A stretch of 59,227 nt of DNA from Treponema sp. (GTDB taxonomy: Bacteria; Spirochaetota; Spirochaetia; Treponematales; Treponemataceae): NCBI GenBank assembly GCA_024400955.1, contig JAKSLY010000013.1:1-59227 (forward strand). The letters run 5' to 3'. Shown here one piece after another: positions 32,054-40,824 of this stretch; within the stretch, counting starts at the first letter, position 1, and each line of letters opens with the position of its first letter. Under the pieces are notes generated by a model. The model did no database searches. It was not told the origin of the DNA and was given only the letters and a program-made list of their open reading frames with translations. Made by a program: the position numbers and the translations under genes.

Positions 32054-32680
32054 ATGGCTTTTAACTTATGTTCAGAGAAATTCCGGGTTTTCTATGATTC
32101 CATCGTTTCAAAAGATTTTGTATCGGTGATAGATATTCAGGCAGAAATCAAGAAGTCTATTGGCGACGTTGCTGAAGAAATTAAGCTCGGGCAGATTACA
32201 GGCATTTACATTGCACCTCCAAATCCTCACAGTCCTCAGGGAGTCCGTGAGATGAGCCTCTACTATGTTAACCCCGATGGATTTGAAGATGATCCTTATG
32301 TAAAGAATTATGGCACTGGAGAAGGTGGCAGTCTTTCCATGACCATGAATCCTATTGAAGGATATGAATGGTCTGAGGAAGAACTCAAGCAGGTTGATTT
32401 TCTTTGTGATGTTATTGTCCAGATGTCCTATAAGGTCAGGCTTCAGATGATAGTAAAAAAACTCAACGGGGTTCTTGCAGGAATCGGCGGTCCTGGTGGA
32501 CCAGGTGGCAGGGGACCTGGAGGTCCAGGAGGTCCAGGAGGTCCTATGGGAGCCGGTGGCCCTCCTCCGGGAGCAAGACCGATGGGTGCAGGTGGCCCTG
32601 GAATGGGTGCTGGCGGTAGGGGACCTGACGGTTCTGCAGGTTTTGGCGCTCCGTCCGGAGCTGTTGAATTCGGATTGTAG
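32054..32680 (+). CDS. Unknown protein with long Gly/Pro-rich tail
   Basis: The 208-residue protein has a folded N-terminal part (~1-140; FRVFYDSIVSKDFVSVIDIQAEI, a GIYIAPP segment, MSLYYVNPDG) and a C-terminal tail (~146-205) built of GGPGG, GGPGGRGP and MGAGGP repeats, like a collagen- or RGG-type low-complexity segment. There is no signal peptide, so the tail is cytoplasmic and may mediate condensation or multivalent binding. I do not recognise the N-terminal domain. AAGGAG at 32027 is too far (21 nt) to serve the ATG; the promoter position suggests a leaderless mRNA. Confidence 0.65.
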   Translation: MAFNLCSEKFRVFYDSIVSKDFVSVIDIQAEIKKSIGDVAEEIKLGQITGIYIAPPNPHSPQGVREMSLYYVNPDGFEDDPYVKNYGTGEGGSLSMTMNPIEGYEWSEEELKQVDFLCDVIVQMSYKVRLQMIVKKLNGVLAGIGGPGGPGGRGPGGPGGPGGPMGAGGPPPGARPMGAGGPGMGAGGRGPDGSAGFGAPSGAVEFGL

Positions 32681-32696
32681 TTTTCCTTTTAATTTT

Positions 32697-32738
32697 CAAG
32701 GGCATTTCCAGAAACTGCGGTTTTTGGAAATGCCCTTG
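32697..32738 (+). terminator. Intrinsic terminator
   Basis: A perfect 14-bp stem (CAAGGGCATTTCCA, 32697-32710, with 32725-32738) followed by TGTGTTTT. It ends the Gly/Pro-tail gene and separates it from the convergent DUF4340 gene. Confidence 0.75.
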
Positions 32739-32742
32739 TGTT

Positions 32743-33318
32743 TTAAATCAATGAATCATTCTGCTGCTGACTGCCATCATCCTGGCTGGTTTCGGCAGCT
32801 TCTTCCTGTTTTTCTTCCTTGACCGCAATTTCATCAGGGGTAGCTTCAAGTGTTGTCCTTAAGGCCCCCTGTACGAGCAGTACGCTTTGCTTGCCGTCAA
32901 TCGATGCATAGCACTGGGATCCGGTTGCCGTAACTTTTCCCAGGGTCAGGCTTCTAAGCTGCCTGTTTCCGGAAAAGGCTTCAACCATGACCGGGGAATC
33001 AAGTCCGTATTTTTCCAGTGCCTGTCCTGCAGAGGATGCAACTGTTCCAAGGACCTTTATTTCGCTGATGGAATTTACGATTGCATTGGCGCGGCTGTCC
33101 TGGATTTTTCTTCCGTCTGCAAGGTACCACGCTCCTTCATTTTTTGTCATGGTAAAATTCTGTTCGCCGAATTTTATCGAGACAAAGGAAATGTCTTCGT
33201 CCGTAAGAAGGAGCTTTACGTTTGTTCTGTTTGCCGATATGGACTGTACAATGCAGACTGCAAGAAGAACTGTAATGGCTGCAAGAAGTCCGATTTTTGT
33301 CTTGTTCAATTTGATCAT
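32743..33318 (-). CDS. DUF4340 protein of the Gld-like ABC operon
   Basis: The 191-residue protein has an N-terminal membrane anchor (about 8-29) and a beta-rich extracytoplasmic domain (FTMTKNEGAWYLADGRKIQDSRANAIVNSI in parts, the family's 'G.W.l..g...a....v..l' pattern) seen in DUF4340 proteins, which regularly follow GldG-type genes. It ends in a Glu/Asp/Gln-rich tail. ATG 33318 is chosen for AAGGAACAG upstream; the frame extends to 33474 but that part overlaps the previous gene. Last gene of the operon gldA-gldF-gldG-DUF4340. Confidence 0.75.
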   Translation of the reverse strand: MIKLNKTKIGLLAAITVLLAVCIVQSISANRTNVKLLLTDEDISFVSIKFGEQNFTMTKNEGAWYLADGRKIQDSRANAIVNSISEIKVLGTVASSAGQALEKYGLDSPVMVEAFSGNRQLRSLTLGKVTATGSQCYASIDGKQSVLLVQGALRTTLEATPDEIAVKEEKQEEAAETSQDDGSQQQNDSLI

Positions 33319-33364
33319 GTTCTGTTCCTTAAAAAAAAACTCATGGGCATTGGGTGCATGCCGG

Positions 33365-35443
33365 CTATTTGCTGTCCCTTGGATTTTCCGGGTCGTAAAG
33401 ACGGCGGATGTTTTCCCTGTGCCTTTTTCTTGCCATGTAAACAAGGAGTCCTGCAATGGCTGCAAGAACTGCAAGTCCTGCCTGGTTAAAGTATTTTACA
33501 AAGGCTGCGGCTTTTGGCTTGACCTGGCGAAGGGTGTTTATGCTCAGATTCTTTGTCCTCATCTGGCAAAGGTCTTCCTTCTGGCACATGTAGTCAACGC
33601 TGCCACGGACAAAATATGCCACAGGTTCCGTCGAGTTTGGCTGAATGAGCTGGGCTGAGGTGATGAATGAAGTTCCTGCCACAAAAATCTTTGACTTCTG
33701 TACTGCTGCGCTAAGATGGTTCTGTGCAGAAAGGCTTGCGTCTGACTGTGATGCATCATTTTCCCTGCTGCCAAAGTCCGGGGCGGTAAGGAATGCACTC
33801 TGGGGCTTTCCTTCGAGAAGGAGGCAGACTGTTTTTTCTCCAAACTTTTCCTTGTCCTGCGGCTTTGTGATTCCAACCGGGCTTAAGGCAAATCCTTCCG
33901 TAACTGGAACTGTCCATGATGCAGGAGATGTCTTTGCAAGAATGGTGACGTCAATGTCCTTGTCTTCCTGTGCCTTGGAAGGATCCAGGGGGAATGATTC
34001 AAGGAAGAATACTTCGCCCAGGTTCCTTGTGATCGGGTTCTTCTGGTTAAGGTTTTTCTTCTGCACCTGTGGAACATAGTAGAAGTTCAGCTTGCCGTAC
34101 TGGCGGTCCAGCTGGCTGAAGCATTTTTCGTCAAAGACATATTCATTCCCAACTTCAACACCGTAGGCAGAAAGAAGCTTCTGGATTCCGCTATCAACTG
34201 GAGTGTAAACTGGAAGCTGCATTCCGTACTGGTTCATGATCTGCTCGTCATAGCTGTCTACAAGGAACATTACGTTTCCGCCGCGCATGATGAACTGGTC
34301 AATCTTGTAAAGTTCCTCTTCGGAATATTCCGACTTTGGTCCGTTGATGATGACAGTTTCTGCAGCTGCCGGAATGTTCTTTTCCGAAAGGTTCACTTCC
34401 TCAAGGGTGTAGTAATCGGAAAGAAGGCTTGCAAAATATGCAGCATCGTTTTCATCCTGAATGTTGCGTTCCCCGTGGCCCGTAATGTATGCAATGAGGG
34501 AAGTCTTGGAGACAAGGTTTTCTGCAGTAGATTGAATTGATTCCTCAAGGTCTTCGAGGCCCGTGACTGCATAGTTGAAGATCATGTTTGCAAGCTCCAT
34601 GGGCACGATGCGGAATTTGTCACCGTATTCAAGGACAAGACCGATGGATCCGTTTGAGGCCTGGCCGTTTTCGTCCGTATAGCGAACGTTCTGGATTCCG
34701 TATTTCCTGGAAAGTTCCAGGGCCTGGGAAGAATTCGGGTTCACCTTTGAGAATTCAATCTTGTTGTTGAATTTCCTGTTCACCTTTCTGAATGCGTCTT
34801 CAACGGCAGGTTCAATCTGGCTGAAGTTTGCAATCTGCGTGATTTTGGAAAGGTCCTCGCTTTTGTAAAGTGTAAGCCTGACATTGTCCGTAAGCCCTGC
34901 AAAAATGTTTGTCTTTGCAATGATTCCTGAAATGCTTGTGGTAAGCTTGTATTCAAGACCGTCGCTTGTGGAAAGTCCGTCCAGCTTTTCAATCTGGTCT
35001 GCGTAAACTATGGCAAGTCCCATGAATGCTTTCTTGAGTCCCACCTCGTTGTTCTTTACCTCGCGAACCTGAACTTCCTGGATTCCGTAGCTGCGGGCAA
35101 TTTTCTGGTTCTCACTTTTTTCCATCTCAAAGAATTCGTAGGAAAAATTTTTGCCTGCTGCAGTCTTGTATTCAGAAAGGATGTCGCGAAGGTACTGCTC
35201 TACATTGTTGTATGGGGCAGGAAGGTTCTTGTTGAAGAACACCTTTATGCTCAGGGGTTCCTCGAGGGTCCTTACGGCTTCCTTGCTGGCCTGTGAAAGG
35301 GAATATGATTTTGGTCCCGTTATGTCGATTCTGAAGAATGCCCGGGTTGCCGCAATGTTAAGGAGAATTACTGCTGCAATAAAAAGCCACAGGTTTCCCC
35401 TTGAATTGCCAAGCCATGAAATTATCTTGTTTTCTTTTTTCAT
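33365..35443 (-). CDS. GldG-like ABC-transporter auxiliary protein
   Basis: The 692-residue protein has one N-terminal membrane helix (about 15-35), a large extracytoplasmic ABC_transp_aux/GldG domain (KEAVRTLEEPLSIKVFFNKNLPAPYNNVEQ in parts; LIAYITGHGER; ETVIINGPKSEYSEEELYKID; GGNVMFLVDSYD) and a C-terminal helix (about 655-675) followed by a basic tail. In Bacteroidota GldG works with GldA and GldF; in spirochaetes the same trio with DUF4340 has no settled role and may move lipid or surface components. Coupled closely to the permease gene (6-nt gap). Confidence 0.85.
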   Translation of the reverse strand: MKKENKIISWLGNSRGNLWLFIAAVILLNIAATRAFFRIDITGPKSYSLSQASKEAVRTLEEPLSIKVFFNKNLPAPYNNVEQYLRDILSEYKTAAGKNFSYEFFEMEKSENQKIARSYGIQEVQVREVKNNEVGLKKAFMGLAIVYADQIEKLDGLSTSDGLEYKLTTSISGIIAKTNIFAGLTDNVRLTLYKSEDLSKITQIANFSQIEPAVEDAFRKVNRKFNNKIEFSKVNPNSSQALELSRKYGIQNVRYTDENGQASNGSIGLVLEYGDKFRIVPMELANMIFNYAVTGLEDLEESIQSTAENLVSKTSLIAYITGHGERNIQDENDAAYFASLLSDYYTLEEVNLSEKNIPAAAETVIINGPKSEYSEEELYKIDQFIMRGGNVMFLVDSYDEQIMNQYGMQLPVYTPVDSGIQKLLSAYGVEVGNEYVFDEKCFSQLDRQYGKLNFYYVPQVQKKNLNQKNPITRNLGEVFFLESFPLDPSKAQEDKDIDVTILAKTSPASWTVPVTEGFALSPVGITKPQDKEKFGEKTVCLLLEGKPQSAFLTAPDFGSRENDASQSDASLSAQNHLSAAVQKSKIFVAGTSFITSAQLIQPNSTEPVAYFVRGSVDYMCQKEDLCQMRTKNLSINTLRQVKPKAAAFVKYFNQAGLAVLAAIAGLLVYMARKRHRENIRRLYDPENPRDSK

Positions 35444-35449
35444 TTTGAT

Positions 35450-36181
35450 TCAGCCTCTCTTTTTGTTTTCAAGAACGCTTGCAGTCATCACAAGGAATGC
35501 AAGTGTTATGGAAAGAAAGTAAAGTACGTCGCGAGAATCTATGATTCCCCTTGCAACGGAACGGAAGTGTGCCGATGCCGACAGGAATGTTGCCACGTTT
35601 ACCATGGCTCCCGGAATGAATACTGAAAATGCCTGCACCATCGTAAGGAAAATGCAGATGGACATGCTCAGGAAGAATGCAACAATTTGGTTTTTTGTAA
35701 CTGCGGAAGAAAAGATTCCGATGGCGGTGAATGCTGCTGCAAGGAAAACTGCTCCAAGGTATCCGCCAACAATTGGGCCTGCATCAATTCCCGAAGATGC
35801 AAAGATCATGCATGCTGCAACATAGGATACTGTCGGTGCAATGAGGATTATGGATGCTAGGAATGAAGCTGCATACTTTCCTGCAACAATGTCCGTAGTC
35901 TTGATGGGTAGCGTTACGAGGGTTTCCATGGTTCCGGTTTTTGTCTCCTCGCTAAATACCCTCATGGTAAGGGCCGGAATGAAGAAGCTGTAGAGAAGCG
36001 GAAGCAGTTCAAAGAATGCACGGAGTTCTGCCCTGTTTACCAGGAAGAATGTGGAAAAGAAAAGTATGCCGGAAAAAAGCAGGAACAGGGCTGTCACGAT
36101 GTATGCAACAGGACTTTGGAAATAGGAAGCAAGTTCCCTTCTTGCAATTATTGACCAGGGGCGTAATGTCTTTGTTTTCAT
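35450..36181 (-). CDS. ABC-2 permease, GldF-like
   Basis: The 243-residue membrane protein has six hydrophobic segments of an ABC-2 permease; RRELASYFQSPVAYIVTALF at the start and LPLLYSFFIPALTMRVFSEETKTGTMETLVTLPI in parts are typical of GldF/NosY-type subunits. The ATG overlaps the GldA-like stop by 4 nt (36178-36181), so the two are co-translated. Forms the channel energised by the ATPase at 36178-37104. Confidence 0.88.
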   Translation of the reverse strand: MKTKTLRPWSIIARRELASYFQSPVAYIVTALFLLFSGILFFSTFFLVNRAELRAFFELLPLLYSFFIPALTMRVFSEETKTGTMETLVTLPIKTTDIVAGKYAASFLASIILIAPTVSYVAACMIFASSGIDAGPIVGGYLGAVFLAAAFTAIGIFSSAVTKNQIVAFFLSMSICIFLTMVQAFSVFIPGAMVNVATFLSASAHFRSVARGIIDSRDVLYFLSITLAFLVMTASVLENKKRG

Positions 36182-37104
36182 TTTGATGAATCTCCCGTAA
36201 GGATTTTGAATACGTCTTCAAGGCTGTTTTTCCTGATGCCCATTTCGTAAAGGTTCAGGCCTGCATCGACGCATGATTTTGCAATGGCTGGACGGGTTTC
36301 GTCCATGGATGAAAGGCTGATTGTCGTGCGTATTTTTCCATCTTCCGCAGTTGATGAAACCTTTGCCTTTGGTTCCACGCAAAGAATTGAATTCCTTACT
36401 GCATCCTCAGTTCCGTCAGTAACGATGATGATTTCCTGGTTGCTGTCAAAATGGGATCGGAGTTCTTCCGTAGGGCTGTCTGCAACTTTTTTTCCGCCGG
36501 ATATGATGATGACGCGGCTGCAGAGCATCTCGACTTCAGAAAGGATGTGGGTTGAGATGATGACGGTGCGTGTTTCGCCGATGCGCTTTATGAGTTCGCG
36601 TACGTCTGCCACCTGGTTTGGGTCAAGGCCGGAAGTAGGTTCGTCAAGTATGAGGATTTCCGGGTCACCCATGAGGGCGTGGGCAAGGCCTACTCGCTGC
36701 CTGTTTCCGCGGGACAGTTCCCCAATGTTCTTGTGCATGACTTCCTGGAGTCCGCATGTTTTTGCAAGCTGGGGAATTTTTTCTGCAGGATCAACGCCTT
36801 CGATTCTTGCAACATATTCAAGGTAGTCCTGGACAATCATCTCCGGGTACATGGGTGCGCTTTCGCTCATGTAGCCGATTTTCTTTTTTGTAAGGACAGG
36901 ATTTTCCATGACGTCAATTCCGTCGATTTTTATCTGGCCGGAAGATGGGTCAAGGAAGCCGGTGATCATTCTCATGGTTGTGGTCTTTCCGGCTCCGTTT
37001 GGACCAAGAAGTCCCACGATTTCACCAGTCTTGATTGAAAAGCTGATGTCATCCACGGCACGGAAGGAGCCAAAGCTTCGAGATACGTTTGTAACTTCTA
37101 TCAT
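36178..37104 (-). CDS. ABC ATPase, GldA-like
   Basis: The 308-residue ATPase begins MIEVTNVSRSFG with AAGGAAA 6 nt upstream; the frame extends to 37179 but that part is AT-rich leader without a ribosome-binding site. Motifs: Walker A GPNGAGKTT (34-42), ABC signature LSRGNRQRV (divergent from LSGGQ, as usual in this subfamily), Walker B ILILDEPTSGLDPNQ, switch His in STHIL. The ~90-residue C-terminal extension is typical of DrrA/GldA-type exporters. First gene of the operon, divergent from the patatin gene. Confidence 0.9.
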   Translation of the reverse strand: MIEVTNVSRSFGSFRAVDDISFSIKTGEIVGLLGPNGAGKTTTMRMITGFLDPSSGQIKIDGIDVMENPVLTKKKIGYMSESAPMYPEMIVQDYLEYVARIEGVDPAEKIPQLAKTCGLQEVMHKNIGELSRGNRQRVGLAHALMGDPEILILDEPTSGLDPNQVADVRELIKRIGETRTVIISTHILSEVEMLCSRVIIISGGKKVADSPTEELRSHFDSNQEIIIVTDGTEDAVRNSILCVEPKAKVSSTAEDGKIRTTISLSSMDETRPAIAKSCVDAGLNLYEMGIRKNSLEDVFKILTGDSSK

Positions 37105-37232
37105 CTGAGTTTCCTTTTTGATTAGGGTTCGTATACTTATATAAATGAGAATAATAATAAAAAGTTTCAAAAAAATCACGTGGAATGCAAATTACTTCTA
37201 TTATACAGTCGATATATGATAGAATATTTTTC

Positions 37233-39488
37233 ATGACGAAGACATTGAGAGTATTTATCCTGTTTACAGCCCTTGTTTTTACTTCCCTTTGTTTTGCTCA
37301 GGAAAAAAAGCCAAAGATTGCGCTTGTATTAAGTGGCGGTGGGGCAAAGGGCCTTGCGGAAATTCCCCTTCTTGAAGAACTGGAGCGGCAGGGTATCAGG
37401 CCGGACATGGTACTTGGTACGAGCATGGGTGCTCTTATCGGTTCCCTTTATGCTTCAGGATATACCCCAAGGGAAATCAGGGAAACAATGCTTTCCCTCA
37501 ACTTCATCGAGATTCTTACGGAAAAGGTTGTTTCCCTGGAAGGAATTCCTCCGGAGCCTTTTTCCCTCAGGGCAAATGCACACAGCAACATTTCCTTTAA
37601 CCTGGCACAGAAAAAAATCGGTTCTGCTCCCGGCCTTGTGGGCGACCAGAAGATCCTCAGGGAACTCAATGACCATCTGTCCAAGGTTTTGGTTCAGGAT
37701 GACTTTGACAAGCTTGCAATTCCATTCCGCTGCATAGGGACAAACGTTTCCACCGGAGAACAGATTGTGTTCAAGAGCGGTTCAGTGGTGTCTGCCGTGC
37801 GCGCATCCATTTCCCTGCCCGGCGTGTTTACTCCCGCTCCTGCTGGCAACGGTGTCTATGCAATGGACGGAGGGCTCCGCAACAATCTTCCATTGAAACT
37901 TGCACGTGACATGGGAGCCGACATCGTAATTTCCATGGATGTGGCAAGCGTAGTCGACACGGACCCTGAAACCCTTTCCGACATGTTTTCGGTTGCAGTC
38001 CAGATCTTTAACCTGATAATTTCTTCAAATGCCGTTGAGCAGTACGGTTATGCAGACATTGTCCTTCGCCCCGACCTTAAGGAATACAGCACCATAGATT
38101 TTTTCCATCCGGAGGAAATCATCCGTTGCGGAGAAATATGTGTTGAACAGAACAGGGACAAGATAGCAGCCATTGCAGAAACAGTCCGAAAGTCAGGCCG
38201 CGCCCTGGAGGAACTTGATGAAAACCGTAAGGGTGAATATTCAAAGCTGCCTGATCCGGTCATTTCAAAAATCGACATACGTGACGTTTCCTTTGTTGCC
38301 CCAAAAGTGTTTCGCCTTGGCACGGAGTTTGACAAGTTTATCGGACATCCCCTTGATGACAATGCAAAGGCTGAACTAGGGTTCCTTCTGAATTCATACC
38401 GCGACCAGTATCACCTTACGTCCTTTTCCTATGCCCTCACTCCACTGGATGACGGAACCTATTGCCTTAACCTGCTTGCAAAGCACTATGACCAGAACCA
38501 GAGCAAGATCTTTTTTGCAGGCTACCCCACCGTATACAGTTCAAATCAGGAGGGCCAGACGCTTCTTAACGTTAACCCTGCAACCACCATCGGCGTCCAT
38601 ACAACAAGTCCCATCGAGTCCCTTGTCAGGATTTCAACGGGAGGAGTGTTCATCCTTGACGGTTCAGTCTATCCTCTCTTTACCCAGTACAAGGATTTCC
38701 GCATGACGGGTGATGTGGGTGCTGGCTTTACCTTTGGTGGTCTCCAGCCAAAATCGTATTTTACCTTTGATGAACGAATGGAACATGGTGACTATGCCGT
38801 TGCCGGATGGGGTGGACTTCGCCTTGCCTACAGCGACATTGTTTCCTACAGGATTGGCCTTAAGGAACGCGCCACAAAAATCGGTTCTGAAGACAGGTAC
38901 TATCATGACACATTTTTGTACAACGAAGTGATATTCACGACGCTGCGCAATGATTTCTGCCAGATGCACGGAACCCAGGCAGAGGTGATCGTCAACGGCG
39001 GAAATTCATTCAGGCAGGAAAAAAGAACCGGCATTGAATATACATGGAGGGCAGCCCTTGAGCAGCGAGGTGCCATTTTGGATAACAGGCTTTCTCTGGG
39101 CTACATCCTCAACACGGGAAGCAACAGGTTTTACTGGAAGCTTAATTCCGGTTACTTTGATTATGGCGGCCTTGAAGGCATGTGCGGTTATCCTATGGGA
39201 ACCTTCAGGCGTGACTATGCCATTGCAGGCATGAGCGTGCGCTACAGTCCATTCAGCGTTGCAGGAATGCCTTTCTACATCATAGGAACTGGAAAGTACG
39301 GAATCTCCGATGGGGGCAATCCTTTTGTTGATGTGGAACAGCCTTCAACAGAATTCTTCCATGACCATGAAAACGGTGAGGCAGGATTCGGCCTTTATGC
39401 AGCCATGCGCACATTCATGGGAACAGTCATATTTGGCTACAGCATGAACACCAACGGAAACTGGGTCATCTCCCTGGGCCTCAGGTGA
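37233..39488 (+). CDS. Patatin-like phospholipase with outer-membrane barrel
   Basis: The 751-residue protein has a signal peptide (about 1-23, ending CFAQ), a patatin domain with the oxyanion loop SGGGAKG (34-40), nucleophile GTSMG (Ser64) and catalytic Asp in MDGGLRNN (D212), a POTRA-like stretch (about 345-400) and a C-terminal segment of alternating aromatic strands that reads as a 16-strand-type Omp85-like barrel. This is the layout of PlpD-type (type Vd) secreted lipases. The catalytic dyad is intact. No ribosome-binding site is seen; TAGAAT (37220-37225) lies 7 nt before the ATG, so a leaderless mRNA is possible. Divergent from the GldA-like gene. Confidence 0.85.
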   Translation: MTKTLRVFILFTALVFTSLCFAQEKKPKIALVLSGGGAKGLAEIPLLEELERQGIRPDMVLGTSMGALIGSLYASGYTPREIRETMLSLNFIEILTEKVVSLEGIPPEPFSLRANAHSNISFNLAQKKIGSAPGLVGDQKILRELNDHLSKVLVQDDFDKLAIPFRCIGTNVSTGEQIVFKSGSVVSAVRASISLPGVFTPAPAGNGVYAMDGGLRNNLPLKLARDMGADIVISMDVASVVDTDPETLSDMFSVAVQIFNLIISSNAVEQYGYADIVLRPDLKEYSTIDFFHPEEIIRCGEICVEQNRDKIAAIAETVRKSGRALEELDENRKGEYSKLPDPVISKIDIRDVSFVAPKVFRLGTEFDKFIGHPLDDNAKAELGFLLNSYRDQYHLTSFSYALTPLDDGTYCLNLLAKHYDQNQSKIFFAGYPTVYSSNQEGQTLLNVNPATTIGVHTTSPIESLVRISTGGVFILDGSVYPLFTQYKDFRMTGDVGAGFTFGGLQPKSYFTFDERMEHGDYAVAGWGGLRLAYSDIVSYRIGLKERATKIGSEDRYYHDTFLYNEVIFTTLRNDFCQMHGTQAEVIVNGGNSFRQEKRTGIEYTWRAALEQRGAILDNRLSLGYILNTGSNRFYWKLNSGYFDYGGLEGMCGYPMGTFRRDYAIAGMSVRYSPFSVAGMPFYIIGTGKYGISDGGNPFVDVEQPSTEFFHDHENGEAGFGLYAAMRTFMGTVIFGYSMNTNGNWVISLGLR

Positions 39489-39489
39489 T

Positions 39490-39518
39490 TTGCATTGATT
39501 TAATTTAATTTGTATATT
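39490..39518 (+). promoter_or_regulatory. Promoter placing the start at the hslO ATG
   Basis: TTGCAT (39490-39495), N17, TATATT (39513-39518), then 6 nt to ATG 39525. The AGGAT just before the ATG is too close to act as a normal ribosome-binding site. Confidence 0.5.
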
Positions 39519-39524
39519 TAGGAT

Positions 39525-40487
39525 ATGATTAGAAAGCAGATAGAAGACAAGGAACTTAGGGATCACATTGATTCTCTTGAAAAAGATGAAATGGTAGTTT
39601 TTGTCATGGCAGAAGGCCGTGTAAGGGGTGCCCTGTTTCATGGAACAAGTTTTGTAAACCAGATGAGGCTTCAGCAGAACACAGGCATTCTCGAAACCAT
39701 GGTGCTCGGCCAGGCATGCCTTTGTTCAGCCCTCATGATTCCAACCATGACGGAAATGGAACACAACGTGTGGCGCTATGAATGCGACGGCCCTGCAAAG
39801 GGATTTTCCGTTGAGGCTGATTCCACAGGCTTTGTCCGCGGCTATCTTCTTGAAGATCACATTCCCATTGAAAAGCCCCTTGAAAGCTGGGACCTTACTC
39901 CATTCCTTGGCAATGGAACCATGACCGTTACAAAGATCCATCCCAATGACAAGACGCCTCAGACAAGTTCCGTTGAAATCCTCTACAAGAACATAACCAA
40001 GGACCTTGCCTGGTACTACCAGCAGTCGGACCAGATTCAGACTGCATTCAACACGAGCATCTTCATGGATCCAAAGGGACGTGTTACGGGTGCCGGCGGA
40101 ATGTTCCTTCAGGTTCTTCCTGCAACTGGCGGAACCATCAAGGATGGCGACAAGAAATCCAGCAGCTCTGACTTTGAGGAAGATGCAAGGCTCATCGAAA
40201 AGGTTGAGAACGCATTTTCTGCATGTCCTTCCCTGGGCAAGTGGTTTGCAGAGAAGGGAAACATCAATGACATCGTAATGGGACTTTTCCGCGAATTCAA
40301 TCCTGTCATTGCAGTAAGGAGAAAAGTGAGGTACGACTGCCCTTGCAATGAAAGTTATTTTGTAAACCATCTCAAGTCCCTTTCCGTAAAGGACATTGAA
40401 GACCTTAAGAACAACGATGGCAAGCCTGTGGAAATCGTGTGCCGCAACTGTGGCAGCGTTTACAGGATTTCGCCAGACAAGCTTTAG
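39525..40487 (+). CDS. hslO: Redox-regulated chaperone Hsp33
   Basis: The 320-residue protein is Hsp33, a holdase switched on by oxidation. The N-terminal domain (VVFVMAEGRVRGALFHGT, LGQACLCSALMI, GPAKGFSVEAD, GNGTMTVTK) and the zinc-binding C-terminal end with C-P-C (YDCPCNES) and C-R-N-C (VCRNCGSVYRIS) are intact, so the redox switch should work. It is a stand-alone gene with its own promoter and terminator. Confidence 0.92.
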   Translation: MIRKQIEDKELRDHIDSLEKDEMVVFVMAEGRVRGALFHGTSFVNQMRLQQNTGILETMVLGQACLCSALMIPTMTEMEHNVWRYECDGPAKGFSVEADSTGFVRGYLLEDHIPIEKPLESWDLTPFLGNGTMTVTKIHPNDKTPQTSSVEILYKNITKDLAWYYQQSDQIQTAFNTSIFMDPKGRVTGAGGMFLQVLPATGGTIKDGDKKSSSSDFEEDARLIEKVENAFSACPSLGKWFAEKGNINDIVMGLFREFNPVIAVRRKVRYDCPCNESYFVNHLKSLSVKDIEDLKNNDGKPVEIVCRNCGSVYRISPDKL

Positions 40488-40505
40488 AGGCTTTAGTACA
40501 TTTTC

Positions 40506-40536
40506 AGCCCGGGTCAATTGCCCCGGGCTTTGTTAT
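40506..40536 (+). terminator. Intrinsic terminator of hslO
   Basis: AGCCCGGG (40506-40513) pairs with CCCGGGCT (40522-40529), followed by TTGTTATTTT. The rest of the 337-nt gap to the next stop is A/T-rich with poly-A and poly-T runs (40555-40740) and no reading frame I would defend. Confidence 0.8.
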
Positions 40537-40777
40537 TTTAAATGCAGGGGAAAAATCAAGGGAAAAATTCAAAAGGAAAATTCAAGGGGCAAAAAAAAAC
40601 TGCCGATGCCCACCCGCAACGACAGAGATTTCAGTCCAACTAAGGTCTATACTATAGCAGACAAAAATTTTGTATGCAACACTTTTGGAATTTTTTTCAG
40701 AAAAAATTTAAATTTTTTTCCAGAAAATTCCGGCTTGGTGGCGGTGTGTGCTGGCGGTGTTTTCGAAAACTGAAAAA

Positions 40778-40823
40778 GTTTAGGACATCGCTGAAAATTG
40801 CAATTTTTAACGATGCCCTAAAC
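40778..40823 (-). terminator. Intrinsic terminator of the GGDEF-EAL gene
   Basis: GTTTAGG-CATCG (40778-40790) pairs with CGATG-CCTAAAC (40811-40823) with one mismatch; on the minus strand it runs into a T-rich tract (TTTTTC). Confidence 0.7.
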
Positions 40824-40824
40824 T

